DNA from: Mesorhizobium muleiense
GTDB taxonomy: Bacteria > Pseudomonadota > Alphaproteobacteria > Rhizobiales > Rhizobiaceae
Direction of reading: 5' to 3'
Length of the DNA stretch: 64,000 nt
Assembly: GCF_900099905.1 (NCBI RefSeq)
Contig: NZ_FNEE01000002.1
Location: 1-64,000 of the forward strand
The notes beneath the pieces were generated by a model. That model was given only the letters and a program-made list of their open reading frames with translations, was not told the DNA's origin and ran no database searches. Shown one piece after another: positions 17,548-25,785 of the stretch. Position numbers and translations under genes: made by a program. Numbering within the stretch: position 1 is the stretch's first letter; every line of letters begins with the position of its first letter.

Positions 17548-17958
17548 TCAGATTTGTTTCAAGCTGTTCAGCACGCCGGCAATGCCGGCCCGATGCAGCC
17601 AGGCGACCGTGCCGGTGATGACCATCAGCACAAGGGCCGGAACCGCGCTGCCGCCGATGACGAAGAGATGGGTCATCACGCCGCATGCCATGGTGACGGC
17701 GAGCAGAAGCCCGCCCAGTCCTGCGGTCGCCGGAAAAAGCAGGCCGATGGCGCCGGCGACTTCCACGACGCCGGTGACGATCCGGAACCACTGACCAATG
17801 CCGATCTGCTCGTAAATGCCGACCATCATCGGCACGCCCGCAAGCTTCGCGCCGCCGGCCGCCAGGAATGCGGCAGCGGCGAGACCGCGCAGGACCCAGG
17901 AAGCGACTTTGACCTTTCCGGCCGGAACGGCCGCTGTCGTGAGTGAATTCGCGCTCAT
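17548..17958 (-). CDS. DoxX family membrane protein
   Basis: A 136-residue integral membrane protein with four predicted helices: SWVLRGLAAAAFLAAGGAKLAG, a helix around FRIVTGVVEVAGAIGLL, GLGGLLLAVTMACGVMTHLF and VPALVLMVITGTVAWL. The first helix with GGAKL and the second with VEVAGAIGL are typical of DoxX/DoxD-like proteins, some of which link quinone chemistry or thiol metabolism to the membrane. ATG 17958 is preceded by AAGGAAG. It is the first gene of a two-gene operon with pirin, divergent from a LysR gene 177 bp away. Confidence 0.85.
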   Translation of the reverse strand: MSANSLTTAAVPAGKVKVASWVLRGLAAAAFLAAGGAKLAGVPMMVGIYEQIGIGQWFRIVTGVVEVAGAIGLLFPATAGLGGLLLAVTMACGVMTHLFVIGGSAVPALVLMVITGTVAWLHRAGIAGVLNSLKQI

Positions 17959-18070
17959 TCGATTGTCTTCCTTCTTGATCAGGACCGCGTCATGCGGCCA
18001 GCTTTTCGATTTCAACGGTGGCGGCTTCCAGGGCCTCCGAACGGATGGTAGTCAGCCGAGAGAGATGTTA

Positions 18071-18134
18071 GCGTTCCAAAATTCGCCCTACTAGGCGCAA
18101 CAAGCCGGTTTCTGAGTTGCTAAAATAGGAACGC
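18071..18134. promoter_or_regulatory. Inverted half-sites in the DoxX/LysR divergent promoter
   Basis: GCGTTCC (18071-18077) and its exact inverse GGAACGC (18128-18134) lie 50 bp apart in the intergenic DNA; the second touches the LysR start codon at 18136. Two inverted sites of this kind could bind a LysR tetramer. Seven-base arms can occur by chance, so the call is weak. Confidence 0.3.
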
Positions 18135-18135
18135 C

Positions 18136-19023
18136 ATGGATCTGGAAGATTTGCGGACCTTCGTGGAGGTGGCGGATGCGGGTGGCGTCGCCCCCGCGGC
18201 GCGCCGGTTGGGGCTGTCCAAGTCGATCGTCAGCCGGCGTCTGACCCGGCTGGAAGAAACGCTTGGCGCCCAACTGCTTTCCCGCACCACACGCGGCTCG
18301 GCTCTAACTGAAGCCGGCGCAGCCTTCCGCGAGCACGCCATGCGCGTCGTCGCCGAATTGGAAGCCGCACAGGAGACACTTTCGCCGGAAGGCGAGGTGC
18401 GTGGCTTGCTGCGCATCGCCGCGCCTCTGTCATTCGGCATAACAAGGCTGCCCCCGATATTTGCCGAGCTGGCGCGCCGTCACCCCTTGCTGCATCTCGA
18501 CACGTCCTACAGCGATCGCTTCGTCGACCTCGTCGGTGAAGGGTTCGATTGCGCCATACGGCTCGGGATGCTTCGCGATTCTAGCCTTATCACCCGGCGG
18601 ATCCGCGCATTCCGGGCGCGACTCGTTGCCAGCCCTGGCTATATCGCAGCCCACGGCACGCCACAGACCTTGACGGACCTGACGCGTCATCAGGCCGTGA
18701 CCAGGAAGGGTGAGGTCTGGCCAATCCTGGATGGCGACAAAACCGTCACAGTGCGCCCGCGCGGGCGCTTTACCGCCGATAACGGAGAGGCCGTGCTGGC
18801 CGCTGCTTTGGCGGGTGTGGGGGTGGCCGCGCTGCCGGACTTTCTAACCGAAACGCATATCGCAGCGGGCAGTCTCGTGCCGCTGCTGGAGGGACATGCA
18901 ACCCCTGAGCTCGGCATGTTCGTCGTACGCCCGCCAGGGGCTTTCCCTTCCCGCAAGGTGCGGGTCCTGATCGACATCCTTCTCGAATATTTCGGCGAGG
19001 CGGCCGGTCGCAAATCCGGCTGA
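18136..19023 (+). CDS. LysR family transcriptional regulator divergent from doxX-pirin
   Basis: A 295-residue LysR regulator of the CrgA-like branch. The HTH is LEDLRTFVEVADAGGVAPAARRL followed by LSKSIVSRRLTRLEETLGAQLLSRTTRGSALTEAG. The effector domain from residue 90 has GLLRIAAPLSFGITRLPPIFAELARRHP, LVGEGFDCAIRLG and AALAGVGVAALPDFL. Divergent arrangement with the DoxX-pirin operon suggests it controls that operon, as is common for LysR regulators beside DoxX or quinone/redox genes. Its signal cannot be read from the sequence. Confidence 0.88.
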   Translation: MDLEDLRTFVEVADAGGVAPAARRLGLSKSIVSRRLTRLEETLGAQLLSRTTRGSALTEAGAAFREHAMRVVAELEAAQETLSPEGEVRGLLRIAAPLSFGITRLPPIFAELARRHPLLHLDTSYSDRFVDLVGEGFDCAIRLGMLRDSSLITRRIRAFRARLVASPGYIAAHGTPQTLTDLTRHQAVTRKGEVWPILDGDKTVTVRPRGRFTADNGEAVLAAALAGVGVAALPDFLTETHIAAGSLVPLLEGHATPELGMFVVRPPGAFPSRKVRVLIDILLEYFGEAAGRKSG

Positions 19024-19218
19024 GAGCGTTCACCTATCGGCTCGGGCGTGTCTGAGTCGGTAGCTCGAGCTGTTCTTCGCCAACGGCTCGGCGCCAGCGC
19101 CCGTCGCTTCACCCGCCCAGCAGGGCAAAACCAACGCCGGAAACGAACTCAGAAACTGGGCAACGTCACCTGGCCGCCTTGCATCAGCGGCGTATCGCTG
19201 TGGAACTACTAAGATGTT

Positions 19219-20010
19219 TCAGAAAGGAGTTGAGCTCAGTGTTCCCGTCGAGCCGGCAGATTCCAGGTACTTTCGAATGCGCGGGTCGATGCGCCTATCT
19301 TCTTTTGGAAACCTGGCGCAGGCCCGGAGCTGTTCCTTTATGTCGACCACATTGCCAAGATATTTCCAAGCTATCGGGGACGCAAAGGGCTGACGATAGA
19401 CCTGTGATGTCACCCCGAAGGTGAGGCCCGTCAGGACATCCAGCTTCCTCCGATAGGAAGGAAAAAGCATCGACTCCACAATCGAATCGCATGATAGCGT
19501 CTCGAATTCGAGAAGAAAAATGCAGTTTCCGAGATAGCTAAGAAGCCCTTCGTATTTTGAAAGACGTTGGACTATCTCATCTGGCCCTGAGCGCTCAATC
19601 GTCTTGGAGCAGACCTTACCATCCCGTTCGTAAATATGGATCAGCGACCTGGTGATCGTTCCGGACGAGTGCGGAACGAGGAAGTGCATGTGGTAGTATC
19701 CGAGCAGCGGCCGGAGTTTTTGAATGTCCCCCGGAAACGCACGGTCGATCATCTTGGCAAGACCAACTTGCGTCGAGAGGCCTTTCGAGCGCACCGACGC
19801 CTCGAAATCGCTTGCAGGGCGCAAAAGTTCATCAATAGTCACCCCGAAAGCAGAAGCAATGCGACGGAGATTATGATGGGAAGGCTGCGTTTCCCCAGTA
19901 AGGTAACGGGCGAACTGCTGCCGATTGAATCCAAGCCTACGGCAGACTTCCGACACGGATCGATGTGTCGAGCAAAGTAGCCGCAGATTCGCCGCCAGTT
20001 GGGTTTCCAT
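19219..20010 (-). CDS. XRE-type helix-turn-helix regulator with unknown C-terminal domain
   Basis: A 263-residue protein. Residues 1-65 are a Cro/C1-type helix-turn-helix: VSEVCRRLGFNRQQFARYLTGETQPSHHNLRRIASAFGVTIDELL. The C-terminal ~190 residues (from GYYHMHFLVPHSSGTITRSLIHIYERDGKV) form a domain I cannot assign; it reads like a small-ligand sensor. The gene is divergent from the secreted peptidase gene 180 bp away and may regulate it. Its DNA is visibly less GC-rich than neighbouring genes, with more A/T-ending codons, which together with the peptidase suggests acquisition as a pair. Confidence 0.82.
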   Translation of the reverse strand: METQLAANLRLLCSTHRSVSEVCRRLGFNRQQFARYLTGETQPSHHNLRRIASAFGVTIDELLRPASDFEASVRSKGLSTQVGLAKMIDRAFPGDIQKLRPLLGYYHMHFLVPHSSGTITRSLIHIYERDGKVCSKTIERSGPDEIVQRLSKYEGLLSYLGNCIFLLEFETLSCDSIVESMLFPSYRRKLDVLTGLTFGVTSQVYRQPFASPIAWKYLGNVVDIKEQLRACARFPKEDRRIDPRIRKYLESAGSTGTLSSTPF

Positions 20011-20189
20011 CGGCTCTCAAAATTGCTGATTTTGCGCATCTTGGCTGCAACTAGCGCAAAGTCAACCAATCGTGCTGCGTTGTGCCCTGGCGCCTCCCCC
20101 GCACAGACTGACGACCAGTCGTATCTGCGATCACGCCTAAGGCAGTAAGCTGGATGCGACTGATGATTACTCAGTCTATCGGAGGAATA

Positions 20190-21716
20190 ATGTCGATCTC
20201 AATACTTCACCGACACTTAGCTGCTTTTGCAGGCGCAGTGGCGGCAACCTTCGTTTTTTGTCAAGTATCCGAAGCAAGTTACGGCCTTTATGTTGGGAAG
20301 AACCGTACAGCTGACGGAAGCGTGTTTTTGGGCGGTACTGGCGAGGAAGTCTCTAGCCATTGGCTGAGAATAGAACCTCGCAAGAAGCACGCGCCAGGCG
20401 AGACTATTTCTGTCGGCGTCACCAAGGAAGCCGTCATGCCTGGGGAGATGATGGAAATCCCTCAAGTCGGGGAGACGGCAGCGTTTATTTCAATGGACTA
20501 CTCGGATTACGAAGGATTTCCGCCGCCACTGACGAATGGCGGACTTAATGAGTATGGCGTCGCGGTGCGAGACATCTGGTCGCCCTCGCGAAAAGAACTG
20601 ATTGCCATGACGCCTAATCCTCAGAAGGGCCCTCAGTATAGTGATTTGGCACGCATCGCCCTTGAGCGTGCCAAGACGGCGCGTGAAGCGGTGCAAGTGA
20701 TTGGTGATCTGATCAACCAATACGGCTATTCCGACTACGGCGGCAATTCTCACCTAATTGCAGACGCGAACGAAGGATGGGTCGTAATAAACTTCAGCGG
20801 AGGGAAGGGTTTGTGGGTTGCTGAACGACTGGGGCCGGATGACGTCAGAATGTCCTATCCCGGCTATATTGGGGAAATCCCGCTGGATTATCAAACCAAT
20901 CAGGATTTCATGGGCTCGGCCAACTTAATCTCCTTCGCGGCAGAGCAAGGATGGTATGAGCCTGGCCAGCCATTTGATGTTCATAAAGTGTATGGTGACC
21001 AAACCGCCCCGATGCGTTCACCTGGGGTGGAGTACATGGAGTCGAAGCTTCAAAACCTCGGGGCAAAAGTCACGCTCAGGGAGTTCATGGATGCCGTCCG
21101 CGATCCAGTCATTTCAGACGACGCGGCTGGCTACGGTCAGGTTGCGCAGTTGAAGGAGGGTGTACGCAACGAAATGCAGCTTCTGTGGGTGGCGCCCACC
21201 AGTTCCGTCACAGCTCCGTTCATTCCTTGGCGAATTGGTGTGGGCGAAATTCCCGCGGAATACCGCTGGCACCGCTATATGACGAAGGGGGCAGCCTCCA
21301 ACTACCTCACAGCGGAATATGCGCAGCAAGAGGCCACCGAGTACGCATTCTACCTCTACAAGCGCCTTCTGTATTACACATGCAGCCGACTAGATGAGTT
21401 TTACGACGAGGTAGTCGGAACGCTCACCGCGTTCGAGAACCATATGATCGACGATCAAGCTTGGGTGGAGCAGTCGGCCGAAGGAATGTTCGAAAGAGGC
21501 GAGAGCGATTCGGCGAAGAGGTTGATCACATATTATAGCAGTGTCCAGGCAATGAGGGCGCTCGATCTCGGGAATGCGCTGTTGGGCAGTATGGAACAGA
21601 GAACCAAGCTACTTCAGGGAATCCCACAACCTCCGAGCAATGAGACAATGAAGCTGGAATACAACATGATTCGGTGCGGCCCGACACCCGAATCTCTTGC
21701 TTCTACTCCTCAATAG
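20190..21716 (+). CDS. Secreted C69-family (peptidase U34) dipeptidase-like Ntn hydrolase
   Basis: A 508-residue protein with a signal peptide (MSISILHRHLAAFAGAVAATFVFCQVSEA). The mature part then starts SYGLYVGKNRTADGSVFLGG, the position where PepD-type C69 peptidases have the N-terminal nucleophile (usually ACTTILVGK). Here the residue is Ser rather than Cys. Further family marks are EYGVAVRDIWS and NSHLIADANEGWVVI. I chose ATG 20190 because GGAGGA lies just upstream and the signal peptide begins there; ATG 20154 would prepend 12 residues. Location is periplasmic or extracellular; the expected role is peptide or amide hydrolysis. It is divergent from an XRE-type regulator and has lower GC than its surroundings. 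Confidence 0.85.
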   Translation: MSISILHRHLAAFAGAVAATFVFCQVSEASYGLYVGKNRTADGSVFLGGTGEEVSSHWLRIEPRKKHAPGETISVGVTKEAVMPGEMMEIPQVGETAAFISMDYSDYEGFPPPLTNGGLNEYGVAVRDIWSPSRKELIAMTPNPQKGPQYSDLARIALERAKTAREAVQVIGDLINQYGYSDYGGNSHLIADANEGWVVINFSGGKGLWVAERLGPDDVRMSYPGYIGEIPLDYQTNQDFMGSANLISFAAEQGWYEPGQPFDVHKVYGDQTAPMRSPGVEYMESKLQNLGAKVTLREFMDAVRDPVISDDAAGYGQVAQLKEGVRNEMQLLWVAPTSSVTAPFIPWRIGVGEIPAEYRWHRYMTKGAASNYLTAEYAQQEATEYAFYLYKRLLYYTCSRLDEFYDEVVGTLTAFENHMIDDQAWVEQSAEGMFERGESDSAKRLITYYSSVQAMRALDLGNALLGSMEQRTKLLQGIPQPPSNETMKLEYNMIRCGPTPESLASTPQ

Positions 21717-21725
21717 CTATCACAC

Positions 21726-21753
21726 GTGAGCCCGGCAAGTCTGCCGGGCTCAC
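21726..21753 (+). terminator. Strong hairpin terminator after the C69 peptidase
   Basis: Perfect 12-bp stem: GTGAGCCCGGCA (21726-21737), loop AGTC, TGCCGGGCTCAC (21742-21753), ten bases after the peptidase stop. There is no U tract, but the position between convergent genes and the stability fit a bidirectional terminator. Confidence 0.8.
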
Positions 21754-21821
21754 CCAGCGAGGTGATTGCCCGCTTAGAGGGACGCCCCCCGAGAACCGTA
21801 TCGTGAGGAAGGCCGGATGGC

Positions 21822-22790
21822 TCAGGGGATGAGCAGAAGCTTTCCCGTCGTGGCGCGGCTTTCCATATCGGCATGTGCGCATGCTGCTTCGGCGAGCGGG
21901 TAAACGCGGCCGATCCGGATCTTCAAGTCTCCCTTCACGATCCAGTCGAAGAGTTGGCCGATGCGGGCGCGAAGCAGTGCCGGCGTGTGGATATGATCGA
22001 AGAACCTTGCGTAGCCTATTTTGATGCTTTTCGGCAGGCTCATGATGTCGAGCGGTCCGGGACCGCCCAGCACCGGGCCGTACCAGCAGAAGGTGCCGGA
22101 GCGGCGCAGCGAATCGAGCGAGCCCTGAAAGGTCTTCGGGCCGGAACCGTCATAGACGACATGGACGCCTTCACCGCCGGACAGGCGAACGACTTCCTCG
22201 GCGAATCGCCCCTCGGTGTCCACGATCACATGGTCTGCTCCGGCCTCTCTTGCCACGGCGATCTTGTCTGCGGACGAGACGCGGCCGATCACGTGCCCGC
22301 CTCTCAGCTTTATGATCTGGGTGAGCAGCAATCCGACGCCGCCCGCCGCCGCATGGACCAGCGCCACGTCGCCGGGCTGGACGGGATAGAACTCGGTGGC
22401 GAAGTGGCTGGCAGTCAGCCCCTGCATCATCACGGAAGCGGCCGTACGATCATCGATCCCGTCCGGAATCGGCACGAGCGCGTCCGCCGGTACCATCGCC
22501 CGATCTGTGTAGCTTCCAGGCGTGTACACCCAAGCAACCCGTTGTCCGGGCCGGAAATGCTCTACTCCATCGCCCACGGCGAGTACCCGCCCGGCACCCT
22601 CCACGCCCAGAACCTTGGGATTGGGCGTTTCCGTCCAGGCCATGCCCTGGCGCACGCCGATGTCCATGAAGTTCACGCCCGCCGCGGCGACCTCGACCAG
22701 AACTTGTCCGCTCGTGGGAGCAGTTTCGGGGCGCTCGACGAATTCGAGCGCATCCGGTCCCCCGGTTCGGTTCATGACGACGGCTTTCAT
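21822..22790 (-). CDS. Quinone oxidoreductase-like NADPH-dependent MDR protein
   Basis: A 322-residue medium-chain dehydrogenase/reductase without catalytic zinc ligands, like E. coli Qor. It starts MKAVVMNRTGGPDALEFVERP, has NFMDIGVRQG, VLGVEGAGRVLAVGDGV, and the NADPH fold LVHAAAGGVGLLLTQIIKLRGGHVIG. These enzymes reduce quinones or enals with NADPH. Its start codon overlaps the stop of the upstream alpha/beta hydrolase by 4 bp, so it is the last gene of the leftward detoxification-like operon that starts at 27.06 kb. Confidence 0.9.
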   Translation of the reverse strand: MKAVVMNRTGGPDALEFVERPETAPTSGQVLVEVAAAGVNFMDIGVRQGMAWTETPNPKVLGVEGAGRVLAVGDGVEHFRPGQRVAWVYTPGSYTDRAMVPADALVPIPDGIDDRTAASVMMQGLTASHFATEFYPVQPGDVALVHAAAGGVGLLLTQIIKLRGGHVIGRVSSADKIAVAREAGADHVIVDTEGRFAEEVVRLSGGEGVHVVYDGSGPKTFQGSLDSLRRSGTFCWYGPVLGGPGPLDIMSLPKSIKIGYARFFDHIHTPALLRARIGQLFDWIVKGDLKIRIGRVYPLAEAACAHADMESRATTGKLLLIP

Positions 22791-23563
22791 TGCGACATCT
22801 CCCTGGCGGCATTCTCAATCAGCTGTGCTACGGGTTCAGGGTTCGACACCATCACTACGTGCGAAGCGCCCTTGATCGCGATCGTTTCGCGGGCGTGAGC
22901 CCGTTGAGCCATGTAGGCAGATGCACGCGGCGGGATGTTCTTGTCCGCGTCGCCGTAGATGAACCAGCTTGGGATGTTCTTCCAGGCAGCCTTGGCCTGG
23001 GCTTCGTTGAGCGCGGCTTCAGTGATCGGCCGCTGCGTTGCGGCCATCAGTCTGGCTTGCGCTTCGGAAGCATCGGCGGCAAACTGATCGTGGAACTTGT
23101 CCTGCTGGATGTAGAGGTCCTTTCCGCCGCCTGACAGCTCGGCAGGAGGAGCGAGTGTCGGCCCCAGCGTGCTGCCTGGAAACTTTCGTGCAAGTTGCGC
23201 CGCGGTTTCACCCACCTCCGGCGCAAATGCGGCGACATAGACCAGAGCCTTCACGTTAGAATGACCATCGGCGGCATCGCTGATCACCGACCCGCCATAG
23301 GAATGGCCGACCAGAACGACTGGCGTTTCTATCGAGGAAAGCACATCGGCGACATAGTCTCCGTCACTTCTGACGCCTCGCAGCGGATTGGCTGCCGCCA
23401 CTACGGGAAAGCCATCTTTCTCAAGAATCTCAACGACACCGTTCCAACTCGAAGAGTCGGCGAAGGCGCCATGAACCAAGACGACGGTAGGTTTGCCGGA
23501 CTGCGCGTGGGCGTTGCCCAACGAGGCCGCGATAATAGCCAGGCCTGCGAGCAAGATTTTCAT
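22787..23563 (-). CDS. Secreted alpha/beta hydrolase
   Basis: A 258-residue hydrolase with a signal peptide (MKILLAGLAIIAASLGNAHAQ). The oxyanion region VVLVHGAFADSSSW is near residue 30, the nucleophile elbow is VLVGHSYGGSVI (Ser in GHSYG), the acid probably lies in FIYGDADKNIPP and the catalytic His in GASHVVMVSNP. It resembles the small esterase group annotated as alpha/beta hydrolase in oxidative-stress gene clusters. The start ATG 23563 follows AAAGGA. Its stop overlaps the quinone oxidoreductase start by 4 bp, so the two are coupled. Substrate unknown; the location is predicted periplasmic. Confidence 0.87.
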   Translation of the reverse strand: MKILLAGLAIIAASLGNAHAQSGKPTVVLVHGAFADSSSWNGVVEILEKDGFPVVAAANPLRGVRSDGDYVADVLSSIETPVVLVGHSYGGSVISDAADGHSNVKALVYVAAFAPEVGETAAQLARKFPGSTLGPTLAPPAELSGGGKDLYIQQDKFHDQFAADASEAQARLMAATQRPITEAALNEAQAKAAWKNIPSWFIYGDADKNIPPRASAYMAQRAHARETIAIKGASHVVMVSNPEPVAQLIENAAREMSQ

Positions 23564-23676
23564 CTGAACATCCTTTCGTTGTGGGGTGCGGTCTTCACTG
23601 TGCCGAGCGCAGGGCGAGGAGCGGGGTGCCGCAGACCCGACCTGTGTCCGCCCGGCGTTTTCCTGCGTGGACCGAG

Positions 23677-24191
23677 TTACGGCGCGTAGCGGGTGAAGAC
23701 GAAGTCGTGTTGCTGGACACGCGCCTCGTGGCACGCGAAACATGTTTCGTGCTGCGCTACGTCGGCCGGCTTGCCATTAATGAACCGGCCAAAACCCAGC
23801 CGCCGCTCGAGGCGTATTTCTTCGAATCCTTGACCATGACCTGCACCGTTGTGGCCGCGCCAGGAACCGATGCAGGTTCGAACTCGGCCGACTGCATTCG
23901 CTTCCACGCGAGCTTGACCAAGACGGTACCGTCCGGGAACGGGAGCGTGCTATCTCGGTACGCATCCATCGCTACTGTATTTCCCATGACAGCACGAAGC
24001 TCGTTCAGTGGATCGCCTTCCAAGGCCGGCGCGATGAACTCCCATTTGCGGTATCCGTCCGGGATCGTCACACCATAGATCGGCGAGGCTTCCTCCGCGT
24101 TCTGGGCTCGAACGCTGTCGATCTCAACGCAGCCGATTGCGAGCGCGATCGACACGGCGATGACGGCTGCGATTGCAAGCTTGCGTCTCAT
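23677..24191 (-). pseudogene. Cytochrome P460 family gene with a -1 frameshift
   Basis: The reading frame from ATG 24191 (AAGGAG seven bases upstream) encodes a signal peptide and the P460 domain: PIYGVTIPDGYRKWEFIAPA, NELRAVMGN, PFPDGTVLVKLAWKR, then SSGGWVLAGSL and a stop at 23757. The expected continuation is in the next frame: GFGRFINGKPADVAQHETCFACHEARVQQ, ending FVFTRYAP at 23677, with the heme motif CFACH. Restoring one G in the run read as TGGGTTTTGG (plus-strand AAAACCC, 23791-23797) rejoins both halves as GGWGFGRF. As it stands the protein loses the heme-binding end. P460-family proteins are periplasmic heme proteins linked to hydroxylamine or nitric oxide chemistry. A sequencing error in the short homopolymer cannot be excluded. 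Confidence 0.85.
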
Positions 24192-24210
24192 ACGCGCGCT
24201 CCTTCTGCGG

Positions 24211-25269
24211 TCAGAACTTGTCGACATCGATGATGGCCGTGGCGAAGGCATCAGGCGCCTCCTGCGGCAGGTCATGCCCGATGCCGCCGGTGATCAGCCG
24301 ATGCTCGTACTTGCCGGAGAATTTCTTCGCATAGGCGTCGGGATCGGGATGTGGCGCACCATTCGCGTCGCCCTCCAGCGTGATCGTTGGCACGTCGATC
24401 TCCGGGCGCTTGGCAAGCTTTTCCTCCAGTTCGTCATAGCGGCGCTCGCCTTCAGCAAGGCCGAGCCGCCAACGGTAGTTGTGGACGACGATGTCGACGT
24501 GGTCGGGGTTTTTGAACGCAGCGGCGCTTCTGGCGAAGGTCGCATCGTCGAAGTTCCAGCGCGGCGAGGCGAGCCGCCAGATCAGTTTGGCGAAGTCATC
24601 CGTGTGTTGCGCATAGCCGGCACGGCCACGATCGGTCGCGAAATAGAATTGATACCACCATTGCAGTTCGGCCTGTGGCGGTAGCGGCGCCTTGTTGGCC
24701 GCCTGGCTGCCGATCAGATAGCCGCTGACCGAAACCATGGCCTTGCAGCGCTCCGGCCAGAGTGCGGCAAGGATATTTGCCGTCCTCGCGCCCCAGTCGT
24801 AGCCGGCGACGATTGCTTTTTCGACGCCCAGGGCATCCATCAGGTCGATGATATCGACCGCCAGCGCGGCCTGCTGGCCGTTGCGAAGAGTGGCATCCGA
24901 CAAGAAACGCGTCGTGCCGTGGCCGCGCAGATAGGGCATGATGACCCGATAGCCGGCTCCTGCAAGCAGCGGCGCGACATCGGCGTAGCTATAGATGTCG
25001 TAGGGCCAGCCGTGCAGCAGTATGACGGGAGGTCCATCTGCTGGGCCATCCTCGGCATATCCGACGGTAAGCAGCCCCGCCTCGATCTGCTTTAGCGACG
25101 CGAATGTGGTGTGCGATCCGGCCGAACCCGGCGTTGGCCCTGTCCCGCCGCCCTGGGCATTCGCAACGCCGATCGCGCCCAACTTGGTCAACGCCACGGT
25201 CGCGGCCGCGATGCCGAACAGGCGTCGGCGATGATGGTCGACGACTTCCGGAATTTTGATTGCGTTCAT
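24211..25269 (-). CDS. Tat-exported alpha/beta hydrolase, epoxide hydrolase/haloalkane dehalogenase-like
   Basis: A 352-residue hydrolase with a probable Tat signal: HHRRRLFGIAAATVALTKLG near residue 12, ending ANAQ. The mature fold shows VILLHGWPYDIYSYADVAPLL, the nucleophile elbow IVAGYDWGARTANIL with Asp as nucleophile (DWG), and the His in GGIGHDLPQEAPDAFA. An Asp nucleophile with HGWP is typical of epoxide hydrolases and dehalogenases. It is 19 bp upstream of the damaged P460 gene in the same operon and 67 bp behind ohr. Substrate unknown; the shared context suggests reactive lipid or epoxide removal outside the cytoplasm. Confidence 0.87.
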   Translation of the reverse strand: MNAIKIPEVVDHHRRRLFGIAAATVALTKLGAIGVANAQGGGTGPTPGSAGSHTTFASLKQIEAGLLTVGYAEDGPADGPPVILLHGWPYDIYSYADVAPLLAGAGYRVIMPYLRGHGTTRFLSDATLRNGQQAALAVDIIDLMDALGVEKAIVAGYDWGARTANILAALWPERCKAMVSVSGYLIGSQAANKAPLPPQAELQWWYQFYFATDRGRAGYAQHTDDFAKLIWRLASPRWNFDDATFARSAAAFKNPDHVDIVVHNYRWRLGLAEGERRYDELEEKLAKRPEIDVPTITLEGDANGAPHPDPDAYAKKFSGKYEHRLITGGIGHDLPQEAPDAFATAIIDVDKF

Positions 25270-25336
25270 GGGAGTACTAACCTTTGTTCATGTTTCCAGG
25301 GCAGCCGCGGCAGGCGCGATTGCCGAAACCGAGGGA

Positions 25337-25753
25337 CTAGATCAGGTTGATTTCGACTTCGATGTTGCCGCGCGTGGCCTTCGAGTAGGGACAGGTCTGA
25401 TGAGCGGCATCGACAATGGCCCGGGCGTCGTTGCGATCCATTCCTGGCAGGCTCACATTGAGCCGGGCGCTGAGAAAGAAGCCGCCGTCGCCGCTGTTGA
25501 GATCTACCTCCGCATCGATCGCAAGGTCCGCTGGCAGCACGACGTTCATCTTGCGCGCGGCGATCGCCAGCGCGCCCTCGAAACATGCCGACCAACCGGC
25601 AGCAAAAAGCTGTTCGGGATTGGTGCCGCTGCCCGCGCCGCCGGGCGTCGAGAGCCTGATGTCCAGCCTGCCGTCGGAACTGCGTGAGCCACCCTCCCGG
25701 CCGCCCGTTGTGTGCACCTTCGCTGTGTAGAGTCGTTTTGCTTGGGTAGTCAT
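25337..25753 (-). CDS. ohr: Organic hydroperoxide resistance protein (Ohr/OsmC family)
   Basis: A 138-residue OsmC-fold thiol peroxidase. The two redox cysteines are in FAAGWSACFEGAL and in HQTCPYSKATRGN. The segment RLYTAKVHTTGGREG at the N-terminus and GTNPEQLFAAGW are Ohr rather than OsmC signatures. Ohr reduces organic and fatty-acid hydroperoxides using lipoylated protein. The start ATG 25753 has AGGA eight bases upstream. In most alphaproteobacteria ohr sits beside the MarR-type OhrR; here no OhrR is near, and it lies within an operon opposite a large NB-ARC-type regulator. Confidence 0.92.
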   Translation of the reverse strand: MTTQAKRLYTAKVHTTGGREGGSRSSDGRLDIRLSTPGGAGSGTNPEQLFAAGWSACFEGALAIAARKMNVVLPADLAIDAEVDLNSGDGGFFLSARLNVSLPGMDRNDARAIVDAAHQTCPYSKATRGNIEVEINLI

Positions 25754-25785
25754 GGCATGCATCCTGTATGACATCGGATCTTCGA

